Below, piece by piece: positions 1 through 6,574 of a stretch of 64,000 nucleotides of DNA (the first letter of the stretch is position 1; the number at the start of each line of letters is the position of its first letter). Made by a program: the position numbers and the translations under genes. The stretch covers positions 1 through 64,000 of the forward strand of contig JAKFYB010000001.1 in assembly GCA_021731085.1 (NCBI GenBank), read 5' to 3'. The notes beneath the pieces are model-generated. The model searched no databases. It was given only the letters and a program-made list of their open reading frames with translations, and was not told the DNA's origin. The DNA comes from Dehalococcoidia bacterium (GTDB lineage Bacteria > Chloroflexota > Dehalococcoidia > DSTF01 > JACRBR01).

Positions 1-585
1 GGGGCGGACTATGTCGAGGCGGATGTCTGGTTGCGGAAGGGGCGGCTGGAGGTGCGGCACGCGCGGACGCTCGGGCCGGTGCCGGTGTTGTGGGATCGCT
101 GGTGGGTCGGGCGGCGGCCGCCGAAGCAACTGGAGTTAGGTGAGATTCTGCGGGCGCTACCGGACGGCATGGGGATCATGATCGATGTGAAGGGCAGCGC
201 GCGCGGGATGCCGGCGGCGCTGCTGGACGCGCTGCATCGCGACGGCGGCGAGCATCCGGTCATGATCAGTTCGCGGTTCTGGGATCACCTGCGGTCGTTG
301 CGGGCATACCCGAACATCATGCTGTTTCACTCTGTCGGGCGTCCGTGGGAGTTGTGGAAGGTGCGGCCGCTGCTGAAGGAGCGCGAGAACGACGCGATCT
401 GCATTTCCTACCGGATGTTGAGCGCCGAACTCGCGCGCGAACTGCGAGAGGATGTGCACTGGGTCTCAACGTGGGGGATCAACGACGAAGAGCGGCTCGA
501 ACGCGTGCTCGAGTGGGGGCTGGATGTGGTGATCACTGATGAGGTGTCAATCATGCGGCGGATTCGGGCGCTGAGTTCGGACTGA
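1..585 (+). CDS. Glycerophosphodiester phosphodiesterase family protein, C-terminal part (5' end outside window)
   Basis: The reading frame is open from the first base, so the gene begins upstream of the window. The first residues (GADYVEADVW) resemble the GDPD-family segment in which a Glu-x-Asp pair binds the catalytic metal. Further on come an IMIDVKG strand with an acidic residue, a basic patch and a late VSTWGINDEE segment typical of the final strands of a GDPD TIM barrel. Family members cleave glycerophosphodiesters to glycerol-3-phosphate and an alcohol. The barrel starts before the window, so the first catalytic His cannot be checked. The internal TTG at 31 is not a real start because the conserved motif lies upstream of it. 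Confidence 0.75.
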   Translation, partial: GADYVEADVWLRKGRLEVRHARTLGPVPVLWDRWWVGRRPPKQLELGEILRALPDGMGIMIDVKGSARGMPAALLDALHRDGGEHPVMISSRFWDHLRSLRAYPNIMLFHSVGRPWELWKVRPLLKERENDAICISYRMLSAELARELREDVHWVSTWGINDEERLERVLEWGLDVVITDEVSIMRRIRALSSD

Positions 586-667
586 TCGATCCAGCGACCT
601 TGACAGCCTGTCTATCGATTTGCGTCAGAAGGGCTAACATTCGGGCATCACGTTGTGGAGGTGTTCG

Positions 668-1282
668 ATGAGATTTCGGGAGAAGCTGGCCTGGTCGATT
701 GTCGGCGTGCTGAGTATCCTCGTGCTCGTTTCCGGCGCGAGCATCGTGAGTGGTGGATCGCTCGACCCGCCGGGTGTGCCCGGATCGACGATGAAGTCGC
801 TGGATGACATTGGGGGTACCTGGCACCGGCTGCTGACGGCCGAGGCCGACTGTGAAAGTGGGCGCTTCATATGCGTGATGAACGGCGCCGGCGTCCTGGA
901 CAACGAGACCGGTCTTGTGTGGCAGCGGGATGTTCCGCAAGGCGGTGCAACATGGGCTGCCGCTACCGACGCATGTCAACGGACGGCGACCGGCGGACGT
1001 TACGGCTGGCGCCTTCCGTCGATCGCGGAATTCTCGTCACTAATCGACGGTTCGAAGCCGGGCGCGCAACTCCCGACCAATCATCCTTTTACCGGTTTGC
1101 CGACAGGCACGCAATATCTGTGGGCAACCTGGACGTCGAACGTGCGCGGGGACGGCATTTCGGCGTGGTACGTGTGGGTCGCGGACGAAGTTCCGCTTGA
1201 CCCCAGTTCGATCGGCTCAGGATCGAACGCGCACTACTGGTGCGTCAGGGGACCAGGGCAGGATCCCAGCCTGACGCCCTGA
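668..1282 (+). CDS. Exported DUF1566 (Lcl-type C-terminal) domain protein
   Basis: The start is the ATG at 668, preceded by GGAGG about 6 bases upstream; the TTG at 653 lacks this. The N-terminus (MRFREKLAWSIVGVLSILVL) is a signal peptide or membrane anchor. The rest carries the DUF1566 pattern: VLDNETGLVWQRD, then TWAAATDAC, GWRLPSIAEFSSLID, LWATWTSN and a closing YWCVRG. In other bacteria this domain is found in surface and adhesin-like proteins; its biochemical role is not established. It stands alone, converging on the GNAT gene with only 2 bases between the stops. Of about 204 residues, roughly residues 70 to 200 form the domain. Confidence 0.75.
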   Translation: MRFREKLAWSIVGVLSILVLVSGASIVSGGSLDPPGVPGSTMKSLDDIGGTWHRLLTAEADCESGRFICVMNGAGVLDNETGLVWQRDVPQGGATWAAATDACQRTATGGRYGWRLPSIAEFSSLIDGSKPGAQLPTNHPFTGLPTGTQYLWATWTSNVRGDGISAWYVWVADEVPLDPSSIGSGSNAHYWCVRGPGQDPSLTP

Positions 1283-1284
1283 GA

Positions 1285-1809
1285 CTACACCGGGCACTCG
1301 AGGTGGATGTCCTCCGGCTCGAGGGCGAACAGTGTTGGGTCGGGTTCGGCCAGCACCTTCGCGCCGCGACTCTGGTAGAAGTGAATTGTGTTCTCCGAAG
1401 GCGTTGCTGAGATGTAGAGGCCGCGGGCGCCGCGTTCGCGTGCCGCACTCGCCGCCTGCTCGAACAACGTCTTACCCAGGCCCTTGCCTCGATAATCGCG
1501 CCCGACGTGCATGAACTCAAGCTGGAGGAGATCGCGGTTCGGCCCGAGCCAGACGGTGTCGAGCACGGAGAGGCCGGCCAGCTGCTCGCCGTCGAATGCC
1601 GCGAAGAAGCCGCCGCCGCGCTGAAATGTTTCGATGAGGAGCGGCGTGTAGGTGGGCTCAGTATCGGCAGGCCAGCCGGGAGCATCGATGGGTTGTGCTT
1701 CGAGGTGCAACTCGCCTTCGACGACGCGGTAGACGTTGTCGATGTGCTCGCTGCGGTCGATCGTCCAGATGCGGTCGATCTCGTCGCGCGCGAGGGTGCG
1801 GTATTCCAT
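1285..1809 (-). CDS. GNAT family N-acetyltransferase
   Basis: This 174-residue protein has the acetyl-CoA-binding signature RDYRGKGLGKTL (R-x-x-G-x-G/A), an upstream LLQLEFMHV strand and a late LYISATPSENTIHFYQSRGAK segment, which is the usual GNAT end. It should transfer an acetyl group from acetyl-CoA to an amine; the acceptor cannot be told. It begins with ATG and lies 31 bases downstream of glnA on the same strand, so it may be cotranscribed with glutamine synthetase. That is position only and does not prove a functional link. Confidence 0.85.
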   Translation of the reverse strand: MEYRTLARDEIDRIWTIDRSEHIDNVYRVVEGELHLEAQPIDAPGWPADTEPTYTPLLIETFQRGGGFFAAFDGEQLAGLSVLDTVWLGPNRDLLQLEFMHVGRDYRGKGLGKTLFEQAASAARERGARGLYISATPSENTIHFYQSRGAKVLAEPDPTLFALEPEDIHLECPV

Positions 1810-1840
1810 CGCGGCAGTGTAGTCCCTGCCGCGAGGTGAG

Positions 1841-3169
1841 CTACAGCACGGCCAGGTAGCGGTCCATTTCGTAGTCGGTGACGTGGCGGCGGTACTGGTC
1901 GTACTCGATCGTTTTGTTCTTCAGCAGCGATTCGTAGACGTGGTCGCCGAGGGCGCGGCGGGCGAAGTCGCTGTTCGAGAAGGCTTCGATCGCTTCTTTC
2001 AGACTGCCGGGGAGGACTTCGATGCCGCGCGCTTTGCGGTCGTCCTGCGATAGCTCGAAGACGTTCTCCTCCGTCGGCGCGCCGAGCGGGTACTCCTTCT
2101 CGATGCCTTCGAGGCCGGCCGCGAGCATGACGGCGAACACGAGGTAGGGGTTGCAGGCGCCGTCTGGCGCGCGGTACTCGATGCGCGTCGACATCTCCTT
2201 GCCTTTGCGGTACTCGGGCACGCGGATGAGGTCGCTGCGGTTGCGGCGCGCCCACGTGAGGTAGACGGGCGCTTCGTAGCCGGGGACGAGGCGCTTGTAG
2301 CTGTTCACCCACTGGTTCGTGACGAGCGTGAACTCGGGCGCGTGCTTGAGCATGCCAGCCATGTACGACTTCGCGATCGGCGACAGGTGGTACTCATCGT
2401 TCTCGTCGAAGAAGGCGTTCTCGTCGCCCTTGAACAGCGACTGGTGCGTGTGCATGCCGCTGCCGTTCTCGTTCGCGAGCGGCTTCGGCATGAAGGTGGC
2501 GTAGACGTTGTTGGCGAGCGCAACCTCCTTCACGACGAGGCGGTAGGTCATTGCGTTGTCGGCCATCGTGAGCGCGTCCGTGTAGCGGAGATCGATCTCA
2601 TGCTGGCTGGGCGCGACTTCGTGGTGCGAGTACTCGACGCCGATGCCCATCTCTTCGAGCAGCATGATGGTCTCGCGGCGGAGGTCGCTGGCGACGTCGA
2701 GCGGCGTGAGGTCGAAGTAGCCGCCCTTGTCGAGCGTCTCTGGCGCCTCTGACGACTTGAAGTAGAAGAACTCGAGCTCGGGTCCGACGTAGAAGGTGTA
2801 GCCGAGATCGGTCGCACGCTTGAGCTGGCGCTTGAGGACGTAGCGGGGGTCGCCCTCGAACGGCGTGCCGTCGGGATGCTGGATGTCGCAGAACATCCGC
2901 GCGACGCCGCGTTCGCGCGGGCGCCACGGGAGGAGGGCGAACGTCGAGGGGTCGGGGAAGGCGACCATGTCGGACTCGTCGACGCGCGCGAAGCCCTCGA
3001 TGGCGCTGCCGTCGAAGCCCTGGCCCTCCTCGAGCGCCTGCTCGAGCTCTTCGACCGTGATGGCGAAGCTCTTGAGGAAGCCGAGGATATCGGTGAACCA
3101 GAGCCGAATGAACTTGATGTCGTTGTCGCGACAAGATTGGAGCACGAACTCGCGCTGGTCGTCCATCAT
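1841..3169 (-). CDS. glnA: Glutamine synthetase, type I (GSI-alpha-like)
   Basis: This enzyme makes glutamine from glutamate, ammonia and ATP in the cytoplasm and assembles as a dodecamer. The 442-residue length matches GSI. Visible motifs include GFDGSAIEGFA, the ATP-site segment NGSGMHTHQSLF, the active-site segment GYEAPVYLTWARRNRS and EYRAPDGACNPYLVFA. The region around ENVFELSQDDRKARG looks like GSI-alpha, without an evident adenylylation-tyrosine segment, so control is more likely by feedback or transcription (inference). I place the start at the ATG at 3169, downstream of GGGGAG. A 36-codon extension of the open frame upstream (to 3277) has no conserved sequence. The gene diverges from the dienelactone hydrolase gene. 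Confidence 0.96.
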   Translation of the reverse strand: MMDDQREFVLQSCRDNDIKFIRLWFTDILGFLKSFAITVEELEQALEEGQGFDGSAIEGFARVDESDMVAFPDPSTFALLPWRPRERGVARMFCDIQHPDGTPFEGDPRYVLKRQLKRATDLGYTFYVGPELEFFYFKSSEAPETLDKGGYFDLTPLDVASDLRRETIMLLEEMGIGVEYSHHEVAPSQHEIDLRYTDALTMADNAMTYRLVVKEVALANNVYATFMPKPLANENGSGMHTHQSLFKGDENAFFDENDEYHLSPIAKSYMAGMLKHAPEFTLVTNQWVNSYKRLVPGYEAPVYLTWARRNRSDLIRVPEYRKGKEMSTRIEYRAPDGACNPYLVFAVMLAAGLEGIEKEYPLGAPTEENVFELSQDDRKARGIEVLPGSLKEAIEAFSNSDFARRALGDHVYESLLKNKTIEYDQYRRHVTDYEMDRYLAVL

Positions 3170-3369
3170 GATGCTGTTGTCTCCCCTGACTGATACTGCA
3201 TCTATTGTAGGGCGCGGTGCGGCGCGATCTCCTTGTCGGAGAGCGTGGTTCGAAGCTACGGCGGCCGTGCGTAACACAGACTTAATCGCTCGAATGCGCG
3301 CCCTAGAGCCTAGAAGCAGGCGGTCGTATGATCAGCCCCTAATACCAACACTAATAAGGAGAGTGCGAG

Positions 3370-4044
3370 ATGGGCGAGATCGTGACGTTCGCGAGCAACG
3401 GCGGGACGGCGGAGGGGTACCTGGCGATGCCGGCCGGAGGTGGCAAGGGGCCGAGCGTGATCGTGATCCAGGAGTGGTGGGGGCTGAACGACAACATCAA
3501 AGGCATCGCGGACCGGTTCGCGGCGGAGGGGTATCTCGCGCTGGCGCCGGACCTCTATCACGGCAAGGTAACGGCCGAGCCGGACGAGGCGGGCAAGATC
3601 ATGATGGAGCTGAAGATGGAGGAGGCCGCGAAGGACCTCTCCGGCGCCTATGAGTTTCTGAAGGATCACGAGAACGGCACGGGCAAGGTGGGTAGCGTCG
3701 GGTTCTGCATGGGTGGGCGGCTGTCGCTGTTCATCTCGACGCTGAAGCCGATCGATGCGACGGTGATCTACTACGGCGTGATGATGGGCGAGCACCCGGA
3801 TCTCACGAAGCTCAAGGGTCCGGTGCTGGGGCACTACGCCGGCAACGACGGCTGGATCAAAGAAGAGATGGTGCACGGGCTCGAGCAGAAGCTCAAGGAC
3901 GCGGGGAAGTCGGCGGAGATGCACATCTATCCGGGGACGGAGCACGGGTTCTTCAACGACACGCGGCCTGAAGCGCACGCTCCGGCAGAGTCGAAGGTGA
4001 CGTGGGAGCGGACGCTGGCGTTCTATCGGGAGCATCTCAGCTAG
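3370..4044 (+). CDS. Dienelactone hydrolase family protein
   Basis: An alpha/beta-hydrolase of 224 residues. The nucleophile elbow is GFCMGG, with cysteine as in true dienelactone hydrolases; the acid is in HYAGNDGW and the histidine in GTEHGFFND. The early VIVIQEWWGLNDNIKGIADRF is characteristic of the family, its Glu being the residue that activates the Cys. Family members open cyclic enol-lactones in chlorocatechol and related aromatic degradation, but many homologues act on other esters, so the substrate is open. AAGGAGAG precedes the ATG with good spacing. No catechol-pathway genes are nearby. Confidence 0.9.
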   Translation: MGEIVTFASNGGTAEGYLAMPAGGGKGPSVIVIQEWWGLNDNIKGIADRFAAEGYLALAPDLYHGKVTAEPDEAGKIMMELKMEEAAKDLSGAYEFLKDHENGTGKVGSVGFCMGGRLSLFISTLKPIDATVIYYGVMMGEHPDLTKLKGPVLGHYAGNDGWIKEEMVHGLEQKLKDAGKSAEMHIYPGTEHGFFNDTRPEAHAPAESKVTWERTLAFYREHLS

Positions 4045-4056
4045 TCAGCGACTGAC

Positions 4057-4087
4057 GATCCACAGAGGACACAGAAAGCACAGAAGG
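4057..4087. repeat. Dispersed CACAGAG-type intergenic repeat, copy 1
   Basis: The 20-base core GATCCACAGAGGACACAGAA is followed by a further CACAGA unit. The same 20-base core occurs at 4719–4738 and, on the other strand, at 24796–24815. A related, more diverged stretch (CACCGCAGAGGCGCAGAGGCC) lies nearby at about 4157–4177. All copies lie between genes. Confidence 0.75.
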
Positions 4088-4263
4088 CTTCTGGATCTAC
4101 AGGAGGTTTTGTTGGCGCTGCGCAAGAGGCCGTTGGATACGTTCGGACACTTCTTTCACCGCAGAGGCGCAGAGGCCGCGGAGGATTCAGGGTCTTTCAA
4201 CCGATGACACAGATGGAACGGATGGGTTTGTGTCGGGATTTCCGCTGGGGATGAGGGTTTGGT

Positions 4264-4713
4264 TTGAGTGATACGTGGACGCGGGGGGAGTTTGTTGTTT
4301 GCGATGAGCGGGCGCGGGTGGATGTTGTGTTCGTGCATGCATTTCTTCGGCGGTCGTACTGGGCGGAGGGTGTGCCGCTTGAGGTCGTCGAGCGCGCGAT
4401 CGAGAACTCGCTGTGCTTCGGCGTCTACGTGCCGGACGGACAGGTCGGATTCGCCCGCGTCGTGACGGATTACGCGACGTTCGCGTACCTGGCGGACGTG
4501 TTTGTGATCGAGGAGTATCGTGGGCGCGGACTTTCGGTGTGGTTGATGGAGTGCGTGTCGGCGCATCCACGGCTACAGGGGCTGCGGCGGTGGATGCTCG
4601 GGACTCGCGACGCGCATACCTTATATGAGAAGTCTGGATGGACGCGGATCGCGGTGGATGACGGACGGTGGATGGAGAAGGCGGATCCGGACGTCTATAA
4701 GCGGATGCGCTGA
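4264..4713 (+). CDS. GNAT family N-acetyltransferase
   Basis: This 149-residue protein has the central GNAT signature IEEYRGRGLSVWLMECV preceded by the strand TFAYLADVFV, and ends with HTLYEKSGWTRI, the usual last helix and strand. It resembles small single-domain GNAT proteins of the YjgM/ElaA kind; the acceptor substrate is unknown. The frame starts with TTG at 4264. No ATG fits before the conserved FVVCDERARVDVVFVHAFLRRSYWA start, whose 'HAFLRRSYWA' motif is typical of these proteins. Dispersed repeats lie on both sides, so it is probably a single-gene unit. Confidence 0.85.
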   Translation: MSDTWTRGEFVVCDERARVDVVFVHAFLRRSYWAEGVPLEVVERAIENSLCFGVYVPDGQVGFARVVTDYATFAYLADVFVIEEYRGRGLSVWLMECVSAHPRLQGLRRWMLGTRDAHTLYEKSGWTRIAVDDGRWMEKADPDVYKRMR

Positions 4714-4718
4714 GGATC

Positions 4719-4748
4719 GATCCACAGAGGACACAGAAGGTCACAGAA
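4719..4748. repeat. Dispersed CACAGAG-type intergenic repeat, copy 2
   Basis: It repeats the 20-base core of copy 1 exactly, then AGGTCACAGAA. It fills the gap between the GNAT gene and the ribosome-binding site of the oxidoreductase gene, so it would lie in the 5' untranslated region of the latter if transcribed. Confidence 0.75.
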
Positions 4749-4775
4749 TAGGTTCAGGCTGGAAGGAGAAATGAC

Positions 4776-5744
4776 ATGAAAGCTGCTGTGTATTACGAGA
4801 CGGGCGCGGCGAGCGTGTTCAAGTACGAGGATGTGCCGGATCCGGAGCTGCACCCAAAGGGCGTGCTGATCGACGTGAAGGCGATTGCCATCGAGGGCGG
4901 GGATGTGCTGAATCGCGCGGGCGGCGACCTGGTGCGGAAGCCGCACATCGTCGGCTACAACTGCGCGGGCGTCGTGCGCGAGGTCGGGGCGGAGGTCACG
5001 GATCGCAAAGTTGGCGATCGCGTCACGGCGCTGATGGCGAACGGCTCGCACGCGGCGATGGCGTCGGTGCCGGTGACGTCGACGTGGCTGGTGCCGGACG
5101 GCGTGACGTTCGAGCAGGCGGCGGCGGTGCCGGTGGCGTTCGGGACGGCGCACGACTGTGTACACGAGTTCGGTCGCCTGCAGAAGGGCGAGACGGCGCT
5201 GATCCAGGCGGGGACGTCGGGCGTGGGGATCGCGGCGGTGCAGTTCGCGAAGCGCGCGGGCGCGACGGTGATCGCGACGTCGTCGTCGGACGAGAAGCTG
5301 GAGCGGCTACGCGAGTACGGCATGGACCACGGCGTGAACTACCGAGAAGGCGGATTCGTCGAGCAGGTGCGCAAGCTGACAAACGGCGCCGGAGTCGACC
5401 TGGTGGTGGACTCTGTCGGCGGGAAGACGCTGGAGGGGAGTATTCTCTGCGCGGCGTATCGCGGGCGCGTGATCACGGTCGGCAACGTGAGCCGCGAGGG
5501 CAAGGGCATCGACGTCGGCCCGCTGTCCGGCGCAAACGCGTCGCTGACGGGCGTGTTCTTCGGCCTGGAGACGTTCCGCTCGGCCGCGCGCGTGGTGCCG
5601 ATGATGAACAAGATTCTCGCCGACATCGAAAAGGGCGAGCTGAAGGTAGCGATCGACAAGACGTTCCCGCTGTCGGAAGCGGCAGCGGCGCACGCGTACA
5701 TCGAATCGCGCGCGGCGTTTGGGCGCGTGTGTTTGGTTCCGTAG
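4776..5744 (+). CDS. Zinc-independent quinone oxidoreductase-like MDR family protein
   Basis: A 322-residue medium-chain dehydrogenase/reductase. The N-terminal GroES-like part has GYNCAGVVREVG and VGDRVTAL. The Rossmann part has the dinucleotide motif QAGTSGVGIAAVQFAK (the NADPH-type A-x-x-G-V-G pattern), followed by ATVIATSSSDEK and GVDLVVDSVGG. The structural and catalytic zinc ligands of alcohol dehydrogenases are absent, as in the QOR subfamily. It probably reduces quinones or enones with NADPH. GGAAGGAG lies just before the ATG. No operon partner is evident. Confidence 0.88.
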   Translation: MKAAVYYETGAASVFKYEDVPDPELHPKGVLIDVKAIAIEGGDVLNRAGGDLVRKPHIVGYNCAGVVREVGAEVTDRKVGDRVTALMANGSHAAMASVPVTSTWLVPDGVTFEQAAAVPVAFGTAHDCVHEFGRLQKGETALIQAGTSGVGIAAVQFAKRAGATVIATSSSDEKLERLREYGMDHGVNYREGGFVEQVRKLTNGAGVDLVVDSVGGKTLEGSILCAAYRGRVITVGNVSREGKGIDVGPLSGANASLTGVFFGLETFRSAARVVPMMNKILADIEKGELKVAIDKTFPLSEAAAAHAYIESRAAFGRVCLVP

Positions 5745-5759
5745 TCGAGCACGCTGGGC

Positions 5760-6110
5760 TTAAGTGCGCTCCTTGAACAAGCCAATCATGTGGCCCTCGG
5801 GATCGGCGAACATGGCGAACATGCCCCCGCCGGGGATCTCCCTCGGTTGCACGACGGGCGTGCCGCCGAGGCTCTGCGCCTGCGCGAGCATCGCGTCGAG
5901 GTCCTCGACGGACACGTAGATCGCGACGTACGGTGGCATATCGCCCTCGGTCTGCATGATTCCGCCGCCGATGCCTGGCGGGTCACCAGCAACCAGCCCG
6001 TATCCCGGCATCGCCGAATCTATCTGCCAACCGAAAAGGTCGTGATAGAAGCTGTTGAGCTTGGCCGCGTCCTTCGCTGCGATCTCCCAATGGACGACAG
6101 GGTGTGCCAT
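5760..6110 (-). CDS. VOC superfamily (glyoxalase/bleomycin-resistance-like) protein
   Basis: This 116-residue single VOC domain shows HWEIAAKDAAKLNSFYHDLFGW at the start, VAIYVSVEDLDAMLAQAQSLGG in the middle and FAMFADPEGHMIGLF at the end, which is the usual order of conserved turns. Metal-ligand positions include the first His and the late DPEGH region. Function in this superfamily cannot be set by sequence alone. I chose the ATG at 6110 because GAAGGAG lies 7 bases upstream; the 12-codon extension to 6146 has no such site. It diverges from the ileS promoter region. Confidence 0.85.
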   Translation of the reverse strand: MAHPVVHWEIAAKDAAKLNSFYHDLFGWQIDSAMPGYGLVAGDPPGIGGGIMQTEGDMPPYVAIYVSVEDLDAMLAQAQSLGGTPVVQPREIPGGGMFAMFADPEGHMIGLFKERT

Positions 6111-6196
6111 GGTGAATCTCCTTCGCAGCCACTGTATGTCGCACATGCATCCACGCGCTGGGGCCTAATGGCACGTTTGTGCCACGCGCTTGGCCG

Positions 6197-6225
6197 TTGT
6201 CGGATCAGAAGGCCACGCCTATACT
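6197..6225 (+). promoter_or_regulatory. Sigma-70-type promoter of the T-box–ileS unit
   Basis: TTGTCG at 6197–6202 and TATACT at 6220–6225 are separated by 17 bases, a near-consensus vegetative promoter. Transcription would start near 6232, just before the first conserved bases of the T-box leader. Confidence 0.65.
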
Positions 6226-6438
6226 GGCGCCAACGGCATTGATGGAGACGAGTACGCCCGACACCATCGCTGAGCGAGCCCGGGACGGTGAGAGCTGGGT
6301 GCGATGTGCGGGCCGAAGATCACTCTTGAGCCGGTCTGGCGAGGCGCTTCGCGTGGAAGCTGGTAGCTGGATTCGGAGGCCCACCGTTATTGGGGCGGGG
6401 CGTGTTGGCGCCCGAAAATTGAGTGCTCGGAATCGACG

Positions 6439-6464
6439 CACGCGGGCTGAAAGCCCGCGCTCCG
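6439..6464. repeat. 26-bp palindromic element inside the T-box leader
   Basis: A perfect 8-bp stem (CGCGGGCT / AGCCCGCG) encloses a GAA loop. The whole 26-base unit is identical, in the opposite orientation, to 8926–8951 inside the ileS coding sequence. Confidence 0.85.
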
Positions 6465-6512
6465 GACTGGAGGCGCGATCCGGGAACGAGGGTGGTACCG
6501 CGAGCTCTTTCG

Positions 6513-6545
6513 AGCCCGTCCCTTTGTTGGGGACGGGCGTTTTGT
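6513..6545 (+). terminator. Intrinsic terminator of the T-box leader
   Basis: A perfect 9-bp stem GCCCGTCCC (6513–6521) / GGGACGGGC (6529–6537) with a 7-base loop is followed by five T residues at 6539–6543. Its 5' arm overlaps the region that must pair differently in the antiterminator. Confidence 0.9.
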
Positions 6546-6574
6546 TGTGCGCGAGTGGGTGAGGGAGCAAGAGC

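Larger units (their letters stand above)
6232..6545 (+). promoter_or_regulatory. T-box riboswitch leader (isoleucine-specific) upstream of ileS
   Basis: The T-box sequence AGGGTGGTACCGCG at 6488–6501 is the canonical antiterminator bulge that pairs with the tRNA acceptor end. Stem I landmarks precede it: GACGAGTA near the 5' end and an AGCGAGCC...GGTGAGAGC stretch like the conserved distal loop. The likely specifier codon is ATC (Ile) at 6319–6321, followed by a purine (GAAGATCA), which matches the downstream gene. The leader ends in an intrinsic terminator, so control is by transcription attenuation: uncharged tRNA-Ile favours read-through. A palindromic repeat (6439–6464) sits between stem I and the antiterminator. 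Confidence 0.9.

Noticed and set aside
1245-2312. Open frame of 355 codons on the minus strand overlapping the GNAT and glnA genes
   Set aside because: Both glnA and the GNAT gene are clear in another frame of the same strand; this frame is Arg/Ser/Pro-rich noise.
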